Shown here piece by piece: positions 35,804-43,256 of a DNA stretch of 56,907 bases (within the stretch, counting starts at the first letter, position 1; every line of letters starts with the position of its first letter). The notes beneath the pieces are model-generated. The model made no database searches and was not told the DNA's origin. It saw only the letters and a list, made by a program, of their open reading frames with translations. The position numbers were made by a program, and so were the translations under genes. The DNA comes from Metabacillus fastidiosus NBRC 101226 (lineage in GTDB: Bacteria > Bacillota > Bacilli > Bacillales > Bacillaceae): the NCBI RefSeq assembly GCF_001591625.1, contig NZ_BCVG01000016.1, positions 1-56,907 of the forward strand, in the 5' to 3' direction.

Positions 35804-35902
35804 AAAAAGGGTGAGCATAGTATTTTGCTCACCCTTTTTTAAGCTTATAAAGCTTTTTAGCTAACTAAAATGTCAATTATGTTAACTAGATTATTTTTAT
35901 CT
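35804..35902 (+). repeat. Composite repeat: terminator plus tail
   Basis: Perfect 13-bp stem AAAAAGGGTGAGC/GCTCACCCTTTTT, then a tail with CTAAAATGTCAATTATGTTAACTAGATT. The tail matches the other copies while the stem sequence is entirely different. Confidence 0.75.
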
Positions 35903-35980
35903 AGATTATCGAATTGCCAAATAGGTAAATTAGTGTATAAATGTGTATAAATCGAATTCCTTTTAGGGAGATTTTAAATA

Positions 35981-36169
35981 ATGATTAAAAGTATATTATT
36001 TATTGTAAGTATGTTCGTAGGACTTTTGTTCTTAATTCTATTAATTGAGAAAAAAGTTCCTAAATCTGAAAACTTTAGTGGTTTAAAGTTATATTTGCTA
36101 AGAGTTAGTATAGGAGTAGTTCCTGCGATAGTTTTAGGGCTTATGTTATTCTTTATTTTTTTAAATTAA
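35981..36169 (+). CDS. Small two-helix membrane protein
   Basis: Sixty-two residues: helix about 3-23, a short basic/acidic loop (EKKVPKSENFSGLK), and a second helix about 36-60. GGGAGA lies 9 bases before the ATG. Family not recognised. It is a single-gene unit flanked by composite repeats on both sides. Confidence 0.55.
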   Translation: MIKSILFIVSMFVGLLFLILLIEKKVPKSENFSGLKLYLLRVSIGVVPAIVLGLMLFFIFLN

Positions 36170-36187
36170 TCATAGTAGTAAATAATT

Positions 36188-36318
36188 AAAGGGATCTTTC
36201 ATAAAGAGATCCCTTTTTCACTTTGTAAAATATGGATTATGTTAACTAGACTTATATAAATCAATTATTTAGACTTTTAAAGTCTTATTTAACTAACGGA
36301 ACAGATTAGTTAAATAAG
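36188..36318 (+). repeat. Composite repeat: terminator, tail and palindrome
   Basis: Terminator stem AAAGGGATCT/AGATCCCTTT (36188-36216), tail TTGTAAAATATGG, ATTATGTTAACTAGACTTAT and ATAAATC (36221-36262), a small AGACTTT/AAAGTCT hairpin, then the palindrome TTTAACTAA-N9-TTAGTTAAA (36288-36314). This is one of the clearest copies showing the order terminator, tail, palindrome. Confidence 0.8.
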
Positions 36319-36413
36319 ATTTGTTCAAATGATATTATTGATTTCGGAACTATTTATGTGATTTGTGATGATTAAAAAGAGATACAGAATAGAAAAAGGA
36401 TGTGTTTTAAAGG

Positions 36414-36635
36414 TTGATCGAAAGAAAAGTTGTACTATTATACGGTGACATTTTGTCCCCGTTTAAGCATATTGAGAAAATTACAACCAAGTATCATCAA
36501 TATTATTTAAGAGACAAGGACAAAGAAGATTTTAGTATAGATAACTATTATGAAATCTGGATAGATGAGCGATATACAGGGATTAATGCCAGAGAGCTGC
36601 GTGATTATACCCCCGTTATACTAGTAAAGAAATAG
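36414..36635 (+). CDS. Small protein of unknown function
   Basis: Seventy-three residues, charged and Tyr-rich (HQYYLRDKDKEDFSIDNYYE), with no membrane segment. The only in-frame start before the coding stretch is TTG 36414, directly after a stop codon, with AAAGG adjacent and AAGGA 13 bases away, so translation signals are weak. It occupies one unit between composite repeats. It may be intact or a fragment. Confidence 0.45.
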   Translation: MIERKVVLLYGDILSPFKHIEKITTKYHQYYLRDKDKEDFSIDNYYEIWIDERYTGINARELRDYTPVILVKK

Positions 36636-36645
36636 TTAAATAACC

Positions 36646-36701
36646 AAAAAGGATCTCTTGAAAGATCCTTTTTAACTAAAGGGGCAGGTTAGTTGAACAA
36701 G
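36646..36701 (+). repeat. Composite repeat: terminator fused to palindrome
   Basis: Stem AAAAAGGATCT/AGATCCTTTTT (36646-36673) runs directly into AACTAAAGGGGCAGGTTAGTTGAACAAG. The tail module is missing, showing that the modules can be lost separately. Confidence 0.75.
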
Positions 36702-36749
36702 AAATGTTAAGATAAAGGTATAAAGACAATTAGAAATTAGGTGCGAACG

Positions 36750-37199
36750 ATGAAATTGTATACTTGTTCATGTTGTGGTTTTAAAACACTTTCAGAAGGA
36801 GAAGGTAGTTTTGAAATCTGCAATGTTTGTTCTTGGGAAGAAGATAGTGTAATGGAAGATAAACCAGATAGTTGGGGTGGCGCTAATAATGTTTGTTTAA
36901 GACAGGCACAGAGAAACTTTATTTCATTTGGGGCAAGTGAGAAAAGATTTCAAGGTAGGGTAGTTAATGGGAGTTTTGAAAAAGATTCTTTATGGAAACC
37001 TGTTTGGGAGAAAGAAGCGACACTAAATGAAGACGAATTTATTGATATAAAAATTGAAGGAATAATTTTAAAGAAAGGTTACCAAAAATCTATGGATATG
37101 AATGAATTTCTAGATAAATTTCAGGATTTTCTTGAAAGTAATGATTGGGGTTTTGGTGGTGACACAACTCAGATACGGAACCAAAAATATAAAGAGTAG
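36750..37199 (+). CDS. CPCC-type cysteine-rich protein
   Basis: One hundred and forty-nine residues. The N-terminal zinc-ribbon-like pair YTCSCCGF and FEICNVCSWEED, followed by WGGANNVCLRQAQRNF, matches the Cys-rich CPCC family. These are found in accessory islands and among polymorphic-toxin immunity candidates. The C-terminal half is less conserved. ATG 36750 with AGGTG 6 bases upstream is preferred to a GTG three codons earlier. Confidence 0.75.
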   Translation: MKLYTCSCCGFKTLSEGEGSFEICNVCSWEEDSVMEDKPDSWGGANNVCLRQAQRNFISFGASEKRFQGRVVNGSFEKDSLWKPVWEKEATLNEDEFIDIKIEGIILKKGYQKSMDMNEFLDKFQDFLESNDWGFGGDTTQIRNQKYKE

Positions 37200-37221
37200 C
37201 ATATTAAATATCATTATTCCT

Positions 37222-37287
37222 ATTCAACTATCGCATGTATTAGTTGAATAAGCATTAAAAAGACTGTTTGGTCAAAACAGTCTTTTT
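37222..37287 (+). repeat. Composite repeat: palindrome then terminator
   Basis: ATTCAACTA-N10-TAGTTGAAT (37222-37249) ending in AAG, then perfect 13-bp stem AAAAAGACTGTTT/AAACAGTCTTTTT (37257-37287). A degenerate tail may follow (to about 37315). Confidence 0.75.
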
Positions 37288-37332
37288 AAGTACGCAAACA
37301 TCAACATTTTAGTTTAACAGAGCCTAAATATT

Positions 37333-37378
37333 AAAAAGCCTAATTTCTCTATTTAGTGCGAAGAAATTAGGCTTTTTT
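37333..37378. terminator. Additional strong terminator
   Basis: Perfect 15-bp stem AAAAAGCCTAATTTC/GAAATTAGGCTTTTT, 45 bases after the previous terminator with no gene between. Two consecutive terminators suggest that a unit has lost its gene. Confidence 0.8.
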
Positions 37379-37491
37379 ATTGCTCTATTAAAGTTTCATT
37401 TTGTTAGAGTTAGTTTAGTAATCCGCCATATCTGATTAAAAGTTGGTGTAAAGGGTAGATTAATTCTATAAATATTAATGAGGTGATGGAA

Positions 37492-37980
37492 ATGTCTAAC
37501 ATGATGAAACAAGAAGAAATGGAAACATTAAGAGAGTTAATTAAAGACGTAGACACGGCCATGCTGACTACGGTTACTGATGAAGGGCTTGTTTCTCGCC
37601 CTATGAAAACACAAGAAGTAGAGTTTGATGGTGACTTATGGTTTTTCACTAAAAAAGAAACTGATAAATATGAAGAAATTTTACATGATCAAGATGTTAA
37701 TGTGGCTTATGCAGGTAAATCCTATGTTTCCGTCCGTGGAAGAGCAGAAATCGTTGATGATTTAGACAAGAAAAAGGAATTGTGGAGCAAAGTATATGAG
37801 AAAATTATGCAAACTTCTTATGATGATCCTAACGTTGTCTTGATAAAGGTAAAAGCGGAAGCAGCCGAATATTGGGAAACCGGTAATTTCACGAAGAAAA
37901 TCGCCTTTCTCTATAAACGCATGACAGGGCAAAGTTCTAAATCGACAGATGTTAATGAAACGGTTGAATTGAATAAATAA
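37492..37980 (+). CDS. General stress protein, pyridoxamine-5'-phosphate-oxidase-like (YdaG type)
   Basis: A 162-residue protein of the split-barrel flavin-binding fold: DTAMLTTVTDEGLVSRPMKT, DLWFFTKKETDKYEEI, VAYAGKSYVSVRGRAEIVDD. It closely follows Bacillus general stress protein 26 (YdaG). Such proteins bind FMN or FAD; in Bacillus subtilis YdaG is SigB-induced. GAGGTGAT precedes ATG 37492; two upstream in-frame starts overlap this ribosome site. Confidence 0.85.
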   Translation: MSNMMKQEEMETLRELIKDVDTAMLTTVTDEGLVSRPMKTQEVEFDGDLWFFTKKETDKYEEILHDQDVNVAYAGKSYVSVRGRAEIVDDLDKKKELWSKVYEKIMQTSYDDPNVVLIKVKAEAAEYWETGNFTKKIAFLYKRMTGQSSKSTDVNETVELNK

Positions 37981-38128
37981 CAGCAAAAAGGGTTGTCTGG
38001 TTAAAGGACAATCCTTTTTGTTATGTTGATCCATTTGTAGCTATATTAAACTCTAGGTTAATACTTCAGAAAGGAAGATGGGAACGTTTGATCCAAATCA
38101 AGAATATTGTTATTGACGTAGCTTTCTT

Positions 38129-38296
38129 ATTCAACTAACGGGTGCTTTAATTTAACAAGTAATTAAAAGGATCTTCAATGATGAAAGATCCTTTTGTACT
38201 GTGTAAAATGTGTATTATGTTAACTAAACCGATATAAAGTAAGTATTTATATAGTTTAAACTTTTCTTGAGTTAACAAAGTAGGTTAGTTGAAGAA
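38129..38296 (+). repeat. Composite repeat: full palindrome-terminator-tail-palindrome unit
   Basis: The most complete copy: TTCAACTAACGGGTGCTTTA and ATTTAACAAG (38129-38159), stem AAAAGGATCTT/AAGATCCTTTT (38165-38195), tail GTGTAAAATGTGTATTATG and TTAACTAAACCGATATAAAG (38200-38239), then a second half-palindrome GTAGGTTAGTTGAAGAA (38280-38296). It separates two single-gene units. Confidence 0.8.
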
Positions 38297-38334
38297 TATA
38301 AAAGAACAATACAATGTAAAAGTGGAAGTTATTT

Positions 38335-38529
38335 ATGAACAAACATTGTTGCGAGGATATGGCTTATCATGCGAATTTTAAGTGTAAAATACATGAAAAT
38401 CCATATGAATGTCCTGATAAAGTAATAATATTCGATAAAAAAGATAATGAGTACGGTTTAATAATTCATGATGGTGGTTCTTCAAGTATTGAAATTTTAT
38501 TTTGTCCTTGGTGTGGTGTCAAACTATGA
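38335..38529 (+). CDS. DUF6980-type small zinc-ribbon-like protein
   Basis: Sixty-four residues with paired cysteines at both ends: NKHCCEDMAYHANFKCKIH at the N-terminus and ILFCPWCGVKL at the C-terminus, suggesting a bound zinc. Between them is a conserved YGLIIHDGGSSSIEI. It resembles the small DUF6980 family of unknown function. GGAAG lies upstream of the ATG. Single-gene unit between composite repeats. Confidence 0.7.
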   Translation: MNKHCCEDMAYHANFKCKIHENPYECPDKVIIFDKKDNEYGLIIHDGGSSSIEILFCPWCGVKL

Positions 38530-38551
38530 GTTAGTAATACTTAGTTTTTTC

Positions 38552-38655
38552 ATTAACGGCTACTTTAATTCAATTAATAATTCAAAGGATCTTGAAGAAA
38601 AGATCCTTTTTTACTTTATAAAATATGCATTATGCTAACTAGATCAATATAAAAG
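38552..38655 (+). repeat. Composite repeat: palindrome, terminator and tail
   Basis: Degenerate palindrome ATTAACGGCTACTTTAATTC, stem AAAGGATCTT/AAGATCCTTT (38584-38609), tail TTTATAAAATATGCATTATG followed by CTAACTAGATCAATATAAA. Confidence 0.75.
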
Positions 38656-38701
38656 TACATAAAAAAGATACTCAAACATAATAAGTACCGACATAATGAT
38701 A

Positions 38702-38881
38702 TTATATAAAGTGATTGCTGAAAAATTCGAGCCACTTTTTAAGAACATAGATATGTACCTCAAATTCACCAAATTCTCTGTATGCTTTAGCCATGAAATT
38801 TCGCAGTACATTACTGTTTTCCTCTTTTAATTGTTCTTCAATCCATTTATCTATCTTAACCCTTTTATATTGGTTTAACAT
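38702..38881 (-). CDS. Small hypothetical protein
   Basis: Fifty-nine residues, charged and helical (IDKWIEEQLKEENSNVLRNF), with no recognised family. AAAGGGAG lies 8 bases before ATG 38881, which supports translation. It runs against most neighbours, and its 3' end abuts the composite repeat at 38552-38655. Confidence 0.5.
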   Translation of the reverse strand: MLNQYKRVKIDKWIEEQLKEENSNVLRNFMAKAYREFGEFEVHIYVLKKWLEFFSNHFI

Positions 38882-38974
38882 TTTAAATCTCCCTTTGTAA
38901 GTAAAACACACGATATAAAAAATAAAATTCTTATTTATATTATCGGAAACATGTAAAAAGATTTGAGTATTAGT

Positions 38975-39075
38975 CAGTTATAAGGGGCTTTAATTTAATA
39001 AACAGTTAAAAGGATCTTCAATCAAAGATCCTTTTTTACTTTGTAAAATTTGCATTATGTTAACTAAAGTATATT
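38975..39075 (+). repeat. Composite repeat: palindrome, terminator and tail
   Basis: Degenerate palindrome CAGTTATAAGGGGCTTTAAT, stem AAAAGGATCTT/AAGATCCTTTT (39008-39035), tail TTTGTAAAATTTGCATTATG then TTAACTAAAGTATATTTT. It lies between two minus-strand genes while keeping plus orientation, so its orientation does not simply follow the genes. Confidence 0.75.
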
Positions 39076-39083
39076 TTATGTAT

Positions 39084-39701
39084 TTAAAAGGACTGAGATT
39101 GACTTAAATTATTGGTTTTTAAATAAACTTTCTTAAGAATAAGAAATATTGCGTATCCTATTATCATGCCGAAAGTATTTAATATTACATCGTCAATATC
39201 TGTGCTACGTCCAATGAATAATTGAACAATTTCAATTAAACATGTGATACCTAACCCTAGAAAAAATATCTCTTTGAAAGAATCCCACTTTTTCCAAATT
39301 AGTGGTACTAAAAACCCCATAGGTGAAAATAAAAGCATATTTGCAAAAATATTTAAAATTGATACCTGATCCCAATTATCTACATTTGTATTTGCTTGAA
39401 ATAAATACTGATAAAGAGTATGGAAAGGTATTAGATTTACATTTTCATTACGGGGGAATATATGAAAATTTATGATAAATTTACCGGTATCGTTAAGAAT
39501 CCCGATAGTTAACATTGGGATTACAGTTTGTGATGCTAATCCAACAATATATAAGACAAAAATCAATAAAACTATTTCATTTTTAATATTTATCCGTTTC
39601 TTTTTTATTTTGATAAAAATAAATCTACTTATTAAAAAAATAGGTAGTGCCATTACCATATAGCCTATCATGTTTTTGATATACATCATTATTAAACTCA
39701 T
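39084..39701 (-). CDS. VanZ-family membrane protein (second copy)
   Basis: A 205-residue protein with about five membrane helices and the VanZ signature: NVNLIPFHTLYQY, LNIFANMLLFSPMGFLVPLI, and CLIEIVQLFIGRSTDIDDVILNTFGMIIGY. It is only distantly similar to the VanZ protein at 14968 and has no two-component system beside it. GGTGG lies 7 bases before the ATG. Single-gene unit. Confidence 0.83.
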   Translation of the reverse strand: MSLIMMYIKNMIGYMVMALPIFLISRFIFIKIKKKRINIKNEIVLLIFVLYIVGLASQTVIPMLTIGILNDTGKFIINFHIFPRNENVNLIPFHTLYQYLFQANTNVDNWDQVSILNIFANMLLFSPMGFLVPLIWKKWDSFKEIFFLGLGITCLIEIVQLFIGRSTDIDDVILNTFGMIIGYAIFLILKKVYLKTNNLSQSQSF

Positions 39702-39870
39702 AGTTAACCACCCGATCTAAAAAATGTAATTATTTTACCTAAATAAGATAATATACCAAAATTAGATAATTAACATTATTTTTAATAAAATTAAGAAATA
39801 TTAAGATAACTTAGCTTTATTTAAGATCCATTATGTAGATAAAAGGATGTTTTAAAAGTCTTTATTACTA

Positions 39871-39970
39871 TTGATAATGTAATTTATGTTAACTAGACTC
39901 ATATAAAGCAAGCATTTGACATTTAAATAAGAATGTTTGTTCAATTAAAGGAGTAGTTTAGTTGAACAGG
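39871..39970 (+). repeat. Composite repeat: tail and palindrome
   Basis: Tail TGATAATGTAATTTATG and TTAACTAGACTCATATAAAG (39871-39908), then TTCAATTAA-N10-TTTAGTTGAAC (about 39940-39966). The terminator before it has decayed. The palindrome directly joins the aminotransferase relic region. Confidence 0.7.
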
Positions 39971-40066
39971 GATGGAACATTAGGATATTCTTATAAACTG
40001 CAGCTTGAAGCTACCTGGTGTTGCCTTAATGGCAACATTTTGTTTAAGCTTATAAAGATCTTTCTT

Positions 40067-40426
40067 CCTATAACACAGTACGGAGCGATTGAAGCGTTTA
40101 AAAGCAGAGATCGATATCAATATATTGAAGAAATGAGGCCAAGTTACTGCTAAAGTCGTGACTATATGGTAAAGTTTTTTAACGAAATGGGTTTGGACTG
40201 TCACTTACCAGGCGGGGCCTTTTATGTATTTCCATCTATTCACAAAACAGGGATGACATCAGAGCATTTTGCAGAAAAGCTTTTACTTGAAGAGCGGGTC
40301 GCAGTTGTACCTGGAAGTGTATTCGGTGCTGGGGGATAGGGAAATATACGTTGCTCTTATGCTGTTTCTATGGAGATTCTTAAAGAGGAAGTAAGCAGAA
40401 TAAACCGTTTTTTAAAAAGCCTATAG
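40067..40426 (+). pseudogene. Aminotransferase A (PatA-like) C-terminal remnant
   Basis: One reading frame encodes the last about 120 residues of a class I aminotransferase: QYGAIEAFKSRDRY, RDYMVKFFNEMGLDCHLPGG, AFYVFPSI, EHFAEKLLLEERVAVVPGSV, FGAGG and IRCSYAVSMEILKEEVSRIN. It is interrupted by TAA at 40151-40153 and TAG at 40337-40339, and the N-terminal two thirds are missing. The upstream junction lies near the end of a composite repeat. The family includes N-acetyl-diaminopimelate aminotransferase, of interest because a dapA copy follows. Confidence 0.8.
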
Positions 40427-40455
40427 ATTTTTAAAATATAAAAGCTCGTCATAAT

Positions 40456-40503
40456 GCACCGCCGAATGTCAGACATCTGTCTAACATTCAGCGGTGCTTT
40501 TTT
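40456..40503 (+). terminator. Terminator after the aminotransferase remnant
   Basis: Stem GCACCGC-GAATGT/ACATTC-GCGGTGC with T6 after it. It is retained although the gene is dead. Confidence 0.85.
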
Positions 40504-40559
40504 ATATGGGTACTGTTAGATTTAAAAAACTTTATTATTTTTGTGAGGAAAAGAATCAT

Positions 40560-40597
40560 TTTTTGACCACCCATTTTCGGAGCTGGATGGTCAAAAA
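40560..40597. other. Hairpin upstream of dapA
   Basis: TTTTTGACCA/TGGTCAAAAA inverted repeat, 10-bp arms, about 110 bases before dapA. It could be an operator or an attenuator; no lysine riboswitch is seen here. Confidence 0.4.
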
Positions 40598-40707
40598 TCA
40601 TGAGATCTGGATGGTGTACAGCAATAAATAGTGAGATATACTTTACACAAATAAGTTAGACTTCAAACGAAAAACCTAGTAGTTACAATGTGAAAGGAGA
40701 TAATACT

Positions 40708-41592
40708 TTGACTGACTTTGGACAATTACTAACAGCAATGGTCACACCTTTTAATGATAGGCTTGAAATTGATTATGACAAAATAACAGATCTTATCGAG
40801 CATCTAATCAAAACTGGTACAGATACTCTTGTGATTGGTGGAACGACGGGTGAACCTTCAACATTATCAAAAGCAGAAAAAAAATCTTTATTTAAGTTTG
40901 TGGTCGAAGAAGTAAGAGGTCGTTGTAAAGTCATTGCGGGTACTGGTACGAATGATACAAAATCGTCTATTGAAATGACAAGAGAAGCAGAGGAAATGGG
41001 TGTCGATGGCATCTTACTCGTTGTCCCCTATTATAATAAACCATCTCAGGAAGGCTTATATCAGCATTTTAAGACAATCTCAGATTCCACGAATCTTCCA
41101 ATCATCCTCTATAACATTCCTGGAAGAACTGCTGCTAATCTATCAGTGGATACGATCCTACGCTTGTCTAAAATAGATAATATTATAGGGGTTAAGGAAG
41201 CAAGCGGAGATCTTTCGAAGGTGGCATTCATACTGGAAAAGACTCCATCAGGATTTAGGATATATTCTGGGGATGATAGTTTAGCACTTCCCGTACTAAG
41301 TGTAGGTGGTCATGGCGTAATAAGTGTGGCGAGCCATGTCATTGGATCTGAAATGAAGATGATGATTACAAGTTTTTTAGCAGGGAAAGTAAAAGAAGCT
41401 GCAGACATACATCGCAAGCTGCTTCCTATTTTTGAAGGACTTTTTATTACGACAAACCCTTCACCAGTAAAGTTTGCGTTACAAACGAAAGGGATACATG
41501 TTGGATCAGTGCGATTACCGCTTGTTCCAGTAACAGATAGTGAAGCTGTATTTATTACTGATCTTTTTGAAGAATTTTATAGGAGATTCTGA
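40708..41592 (+). CDS. dapA: Dihydrodipicolinate synthase family protein (DapA)
   Basis: A 294-residue class I aldolase barrel: GGTTGEPSTL (pyruvate carboxylate site, about 44-53), Tyr135 in LYNIPGRTAANL and Schiff-base Lys163 in GVKEASGD. The family condenses pyruvate with aspartate semialdehyde in lysine and dipicolinate synthesis, though paralogues act on other substrates. TTG 40708 has GAAAGGAG 8 bases upstream and is preferred to a GTG six codons earlier. It stands next to gcvH rather than asd or dapG, so it is probably an accessory copy. Confidence 0.85.
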   Translation: MTDFGQLLTAMVTPFNDRLEIDYDKITDLIEHLIKTGTDTLVIGGTTGEPSTLSKAEKKSLFKFVVEEVRGRCKVIAGTGTNDTKSSIEMTREAEEMGVDGILLVVPYYNKPSQEGLYQHFKTISDSTNLPIILYNIPGRTAANLSVDTILRLSKIDNIIGVKEASGDLSKVAFILEKTPSGFRIYSGDDSLALPVLSVGGHGVISVASHVIGSEMKMMITSFLAGKVKEAADIHRKLLPIFEGLFITTNPSPVKFALQTKGIHVGSVRLPLVPVTDSEAVFITDLFEEFYRRF

Positions 41593-41644
41593 TAAGCAAG
41601 TATGATTTATCAGCTTAAATAAGAGAGATGAGGAGGAATGAAGA

Positions 41645-42028
41645 GTGAGTGTACTAGAGCAATTGCGTTATTCAAGAGAGCATGAATGGGTAAAAATCGA
41701 AGGGACCGAGGTGCGGATTGGAGTCACTCATTTTGCACAGGTCGAACTTGGTGATATTGTATTTGTTGAATTACCGAAAGTAGGTGATATAATCCGAATA
41801 ACCGAGCCCTTTGGTAATATTGAATCTGTAAAAACAGTATCTGAATTATATGCCCCTGTAAGCGGTACAGTAGTAGAAGTTAATCAAGATCTTATCGATA
41901 ATCCGGAATTTGTAAACGAGTCTCCATATGAAAAGGCATGGATGATTGTCGTTAGACCAACTGATATAAATGAACTTGAAAATTTATTGACAGCAGAACA
42001 ATACAATAAATTGACGAATGAGGTTTGA
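41645..42028 (+). CDS. gcvH: Glycine cleavage system H protein
   Basis: One hundred and twenty-seven residues with the lipoyl domain and lipoylated Lys63 in [13 protein letters not shown]. The protein shuttles the aminomethyl group between glycine cleavage subunits; in Firmicutes GcvH also relays lipoate to other dehydrogenases. GAGGAGG lies 8 bases before the GTG start. It is 52 bases behind dapA, probably in one operon, without gcvT or gcvPAB, which is unusual. Confidence 0.88.
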   Translation: MSVLEQLRYSREHEWVKIEGTEVRIGVTHFAQVELGDIVFVELPKVGDIIRITEPFGNIESVKTVSELYAPVSGTVVEVNQDLIDNPEFVNESPYEKAWMIVVRPTDINELENLLTAEQYNKLTNEV

Positions 42029-42043
42029 TTTCATCACATATAA

Positions 42044-42090
42044 AGAGCTATCGTTTTGAAGAAAGATTGATCAAACGATAGCTCTATTTT
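42044..42090 (+). terminator. Terminator after gcvH
   Basis: Perfect 13-bp stem AGAGCTATCGTTT/AAACGATAGCTCT followed by T-rich sequence. Confidence 0.85.
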
Positions 42091-42099
42091 ATATTTAAG

Positions 42100-43165
42100 A
42101 ATGTTTTTTATAAAAAGTTTGATTAAAATGGCTTCTTTTTAAGTAAATTAACAACAAGAGTATCTGTACCTGTTACTATTATTTAAAAGTTAAAAGGTCT
42201 TTTAAGTTAGCTCTTAATACTGCTATTGAAGCTGCTTGTGCAGATGAACATTATAGAACGCTTTAAGAGTGGTAACCGGTAACAAATGAAGAAGAAAGCT
42301 TGCTGAGCAATCCAAAAGAATCAGTAGATAAATCACTAGCTTGATCTGAAAAATACGAGGAGATACAACATATGTGTAGTAAAAGTAATGAATAAAAGAA
42401 TAAAAGAAGATAAGAAGTTAAAATACATATTAAAGTCTTCACAAAGTTATTTAAATGGCGATAGGAGAAATCAAGGCTGAATGTACCTGTTAAAATGCTT
42501 CAAATTGCAGAGTTTTAGTTTTAACACTATGGTTAATTATCTAGCGGACACTTAGATAAGCAATTTTACATAAAATTAGTGAAAAGTTTTTCAGAAATTC
42601 CCCATATAGTTTTTAAAATTTCTATATTCAATAAATAGATAATCATCAACAGCTTGTACATAATTCATTGGATTTGAACCTCCATAAATATGTCATTATG
42701 CAGACGAACCAAAATAATTATAGTTGATAGTCAGAAGTTACGAGATCTTGAGTATCTTATTGATATGACTCAATAAGATGGGGAGTATGCGATATAAGAT
42801 ATTATAGAAAGTTGAAGAGAAGAAACTTATAGTGCTTTTCACTTTAATTTTAATTCTAGTTTACATAATATATAGTGAGAGGAGTAAAAAGAAAATTATA
42901 GGAAGTACACATAATTTATCGTAGAAATTTTGATAAGACGTAGAAAAAATGATAATTATCGTTTAATAATAGTTAGACAAATTTTGGCATATATGTTCGT
43001 CAATGTCTAATTTAAAATGCACTATCAATTCAAAAGATGAGTAAAGTGGTTATGTGATCGCTATGCTGACCAACATGTTTATAAAATACTAGCTGAAGAA
43101 TGGAATGATTAATAACTTCTTAGTTCATTTAAAGATTAGAATAGCTCTTAATAAGATAAGAAATA
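42100..43165. other. Gene-poor kilobase with scattered gene fragments
   Basis: No intact gene on either strand. Short protein-like strings appear without starts: NTAIEAACADEHYRTL near 42225, LLSNPKESVDKSLA near 42305 and WLCDRYADQHVYKILAEEW ending at about 43110. They look like pieces of several decayed small genes. Confidence 0.45.
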
Positions 43166-43174
43166 TAGAGGGAG

Positions 43175-43230
43175 AGGATTTTCCAATGGAAAATCCTTTT
43201 TTGCTGTTTAAAATGTCAGTATAGTATAAC
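43175..43230 (+). repeat. Composite repeat: terminator and short tail
   Basis: Stem AGGATTTTCC/GGAAAATCCT with T6, then TGCTGTTTAAAATGTCAGTA. It also sits just past the P450 stop codon. Confidence 0.65.
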
Positions 43231-43256
43231 GAACAACTTAAATAACTTTAATTGTA

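Noticed and set aside
38129-39075. CRISPR array
   Set aside because: Repeat copies are imperfect, modular and separated by hundreds of bases with genes between, so they are not CRISPR repeats.
35800-39970. Integron with attC-like sites
   Set aside because: GTTAACT and AACTAAC recall attC core boxes, but no integron integrase is visible, spacing varies and the palindrome is far shorter than attC. Kept only as a cassette-like array.
39962-40153. A 63-codon frame starting TTGAACAGG
   Set aside because: Its start lies in the composite-repeat palindrome and its last third matches an aminotransferase that continues beyond the stop, so it is part of a pseudogene.
40440-40707. Lysine riboswitch before dapA
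   Set aside because: The characteristic core and length are missing. Only a terminator and a 10-bp hairpin are present.
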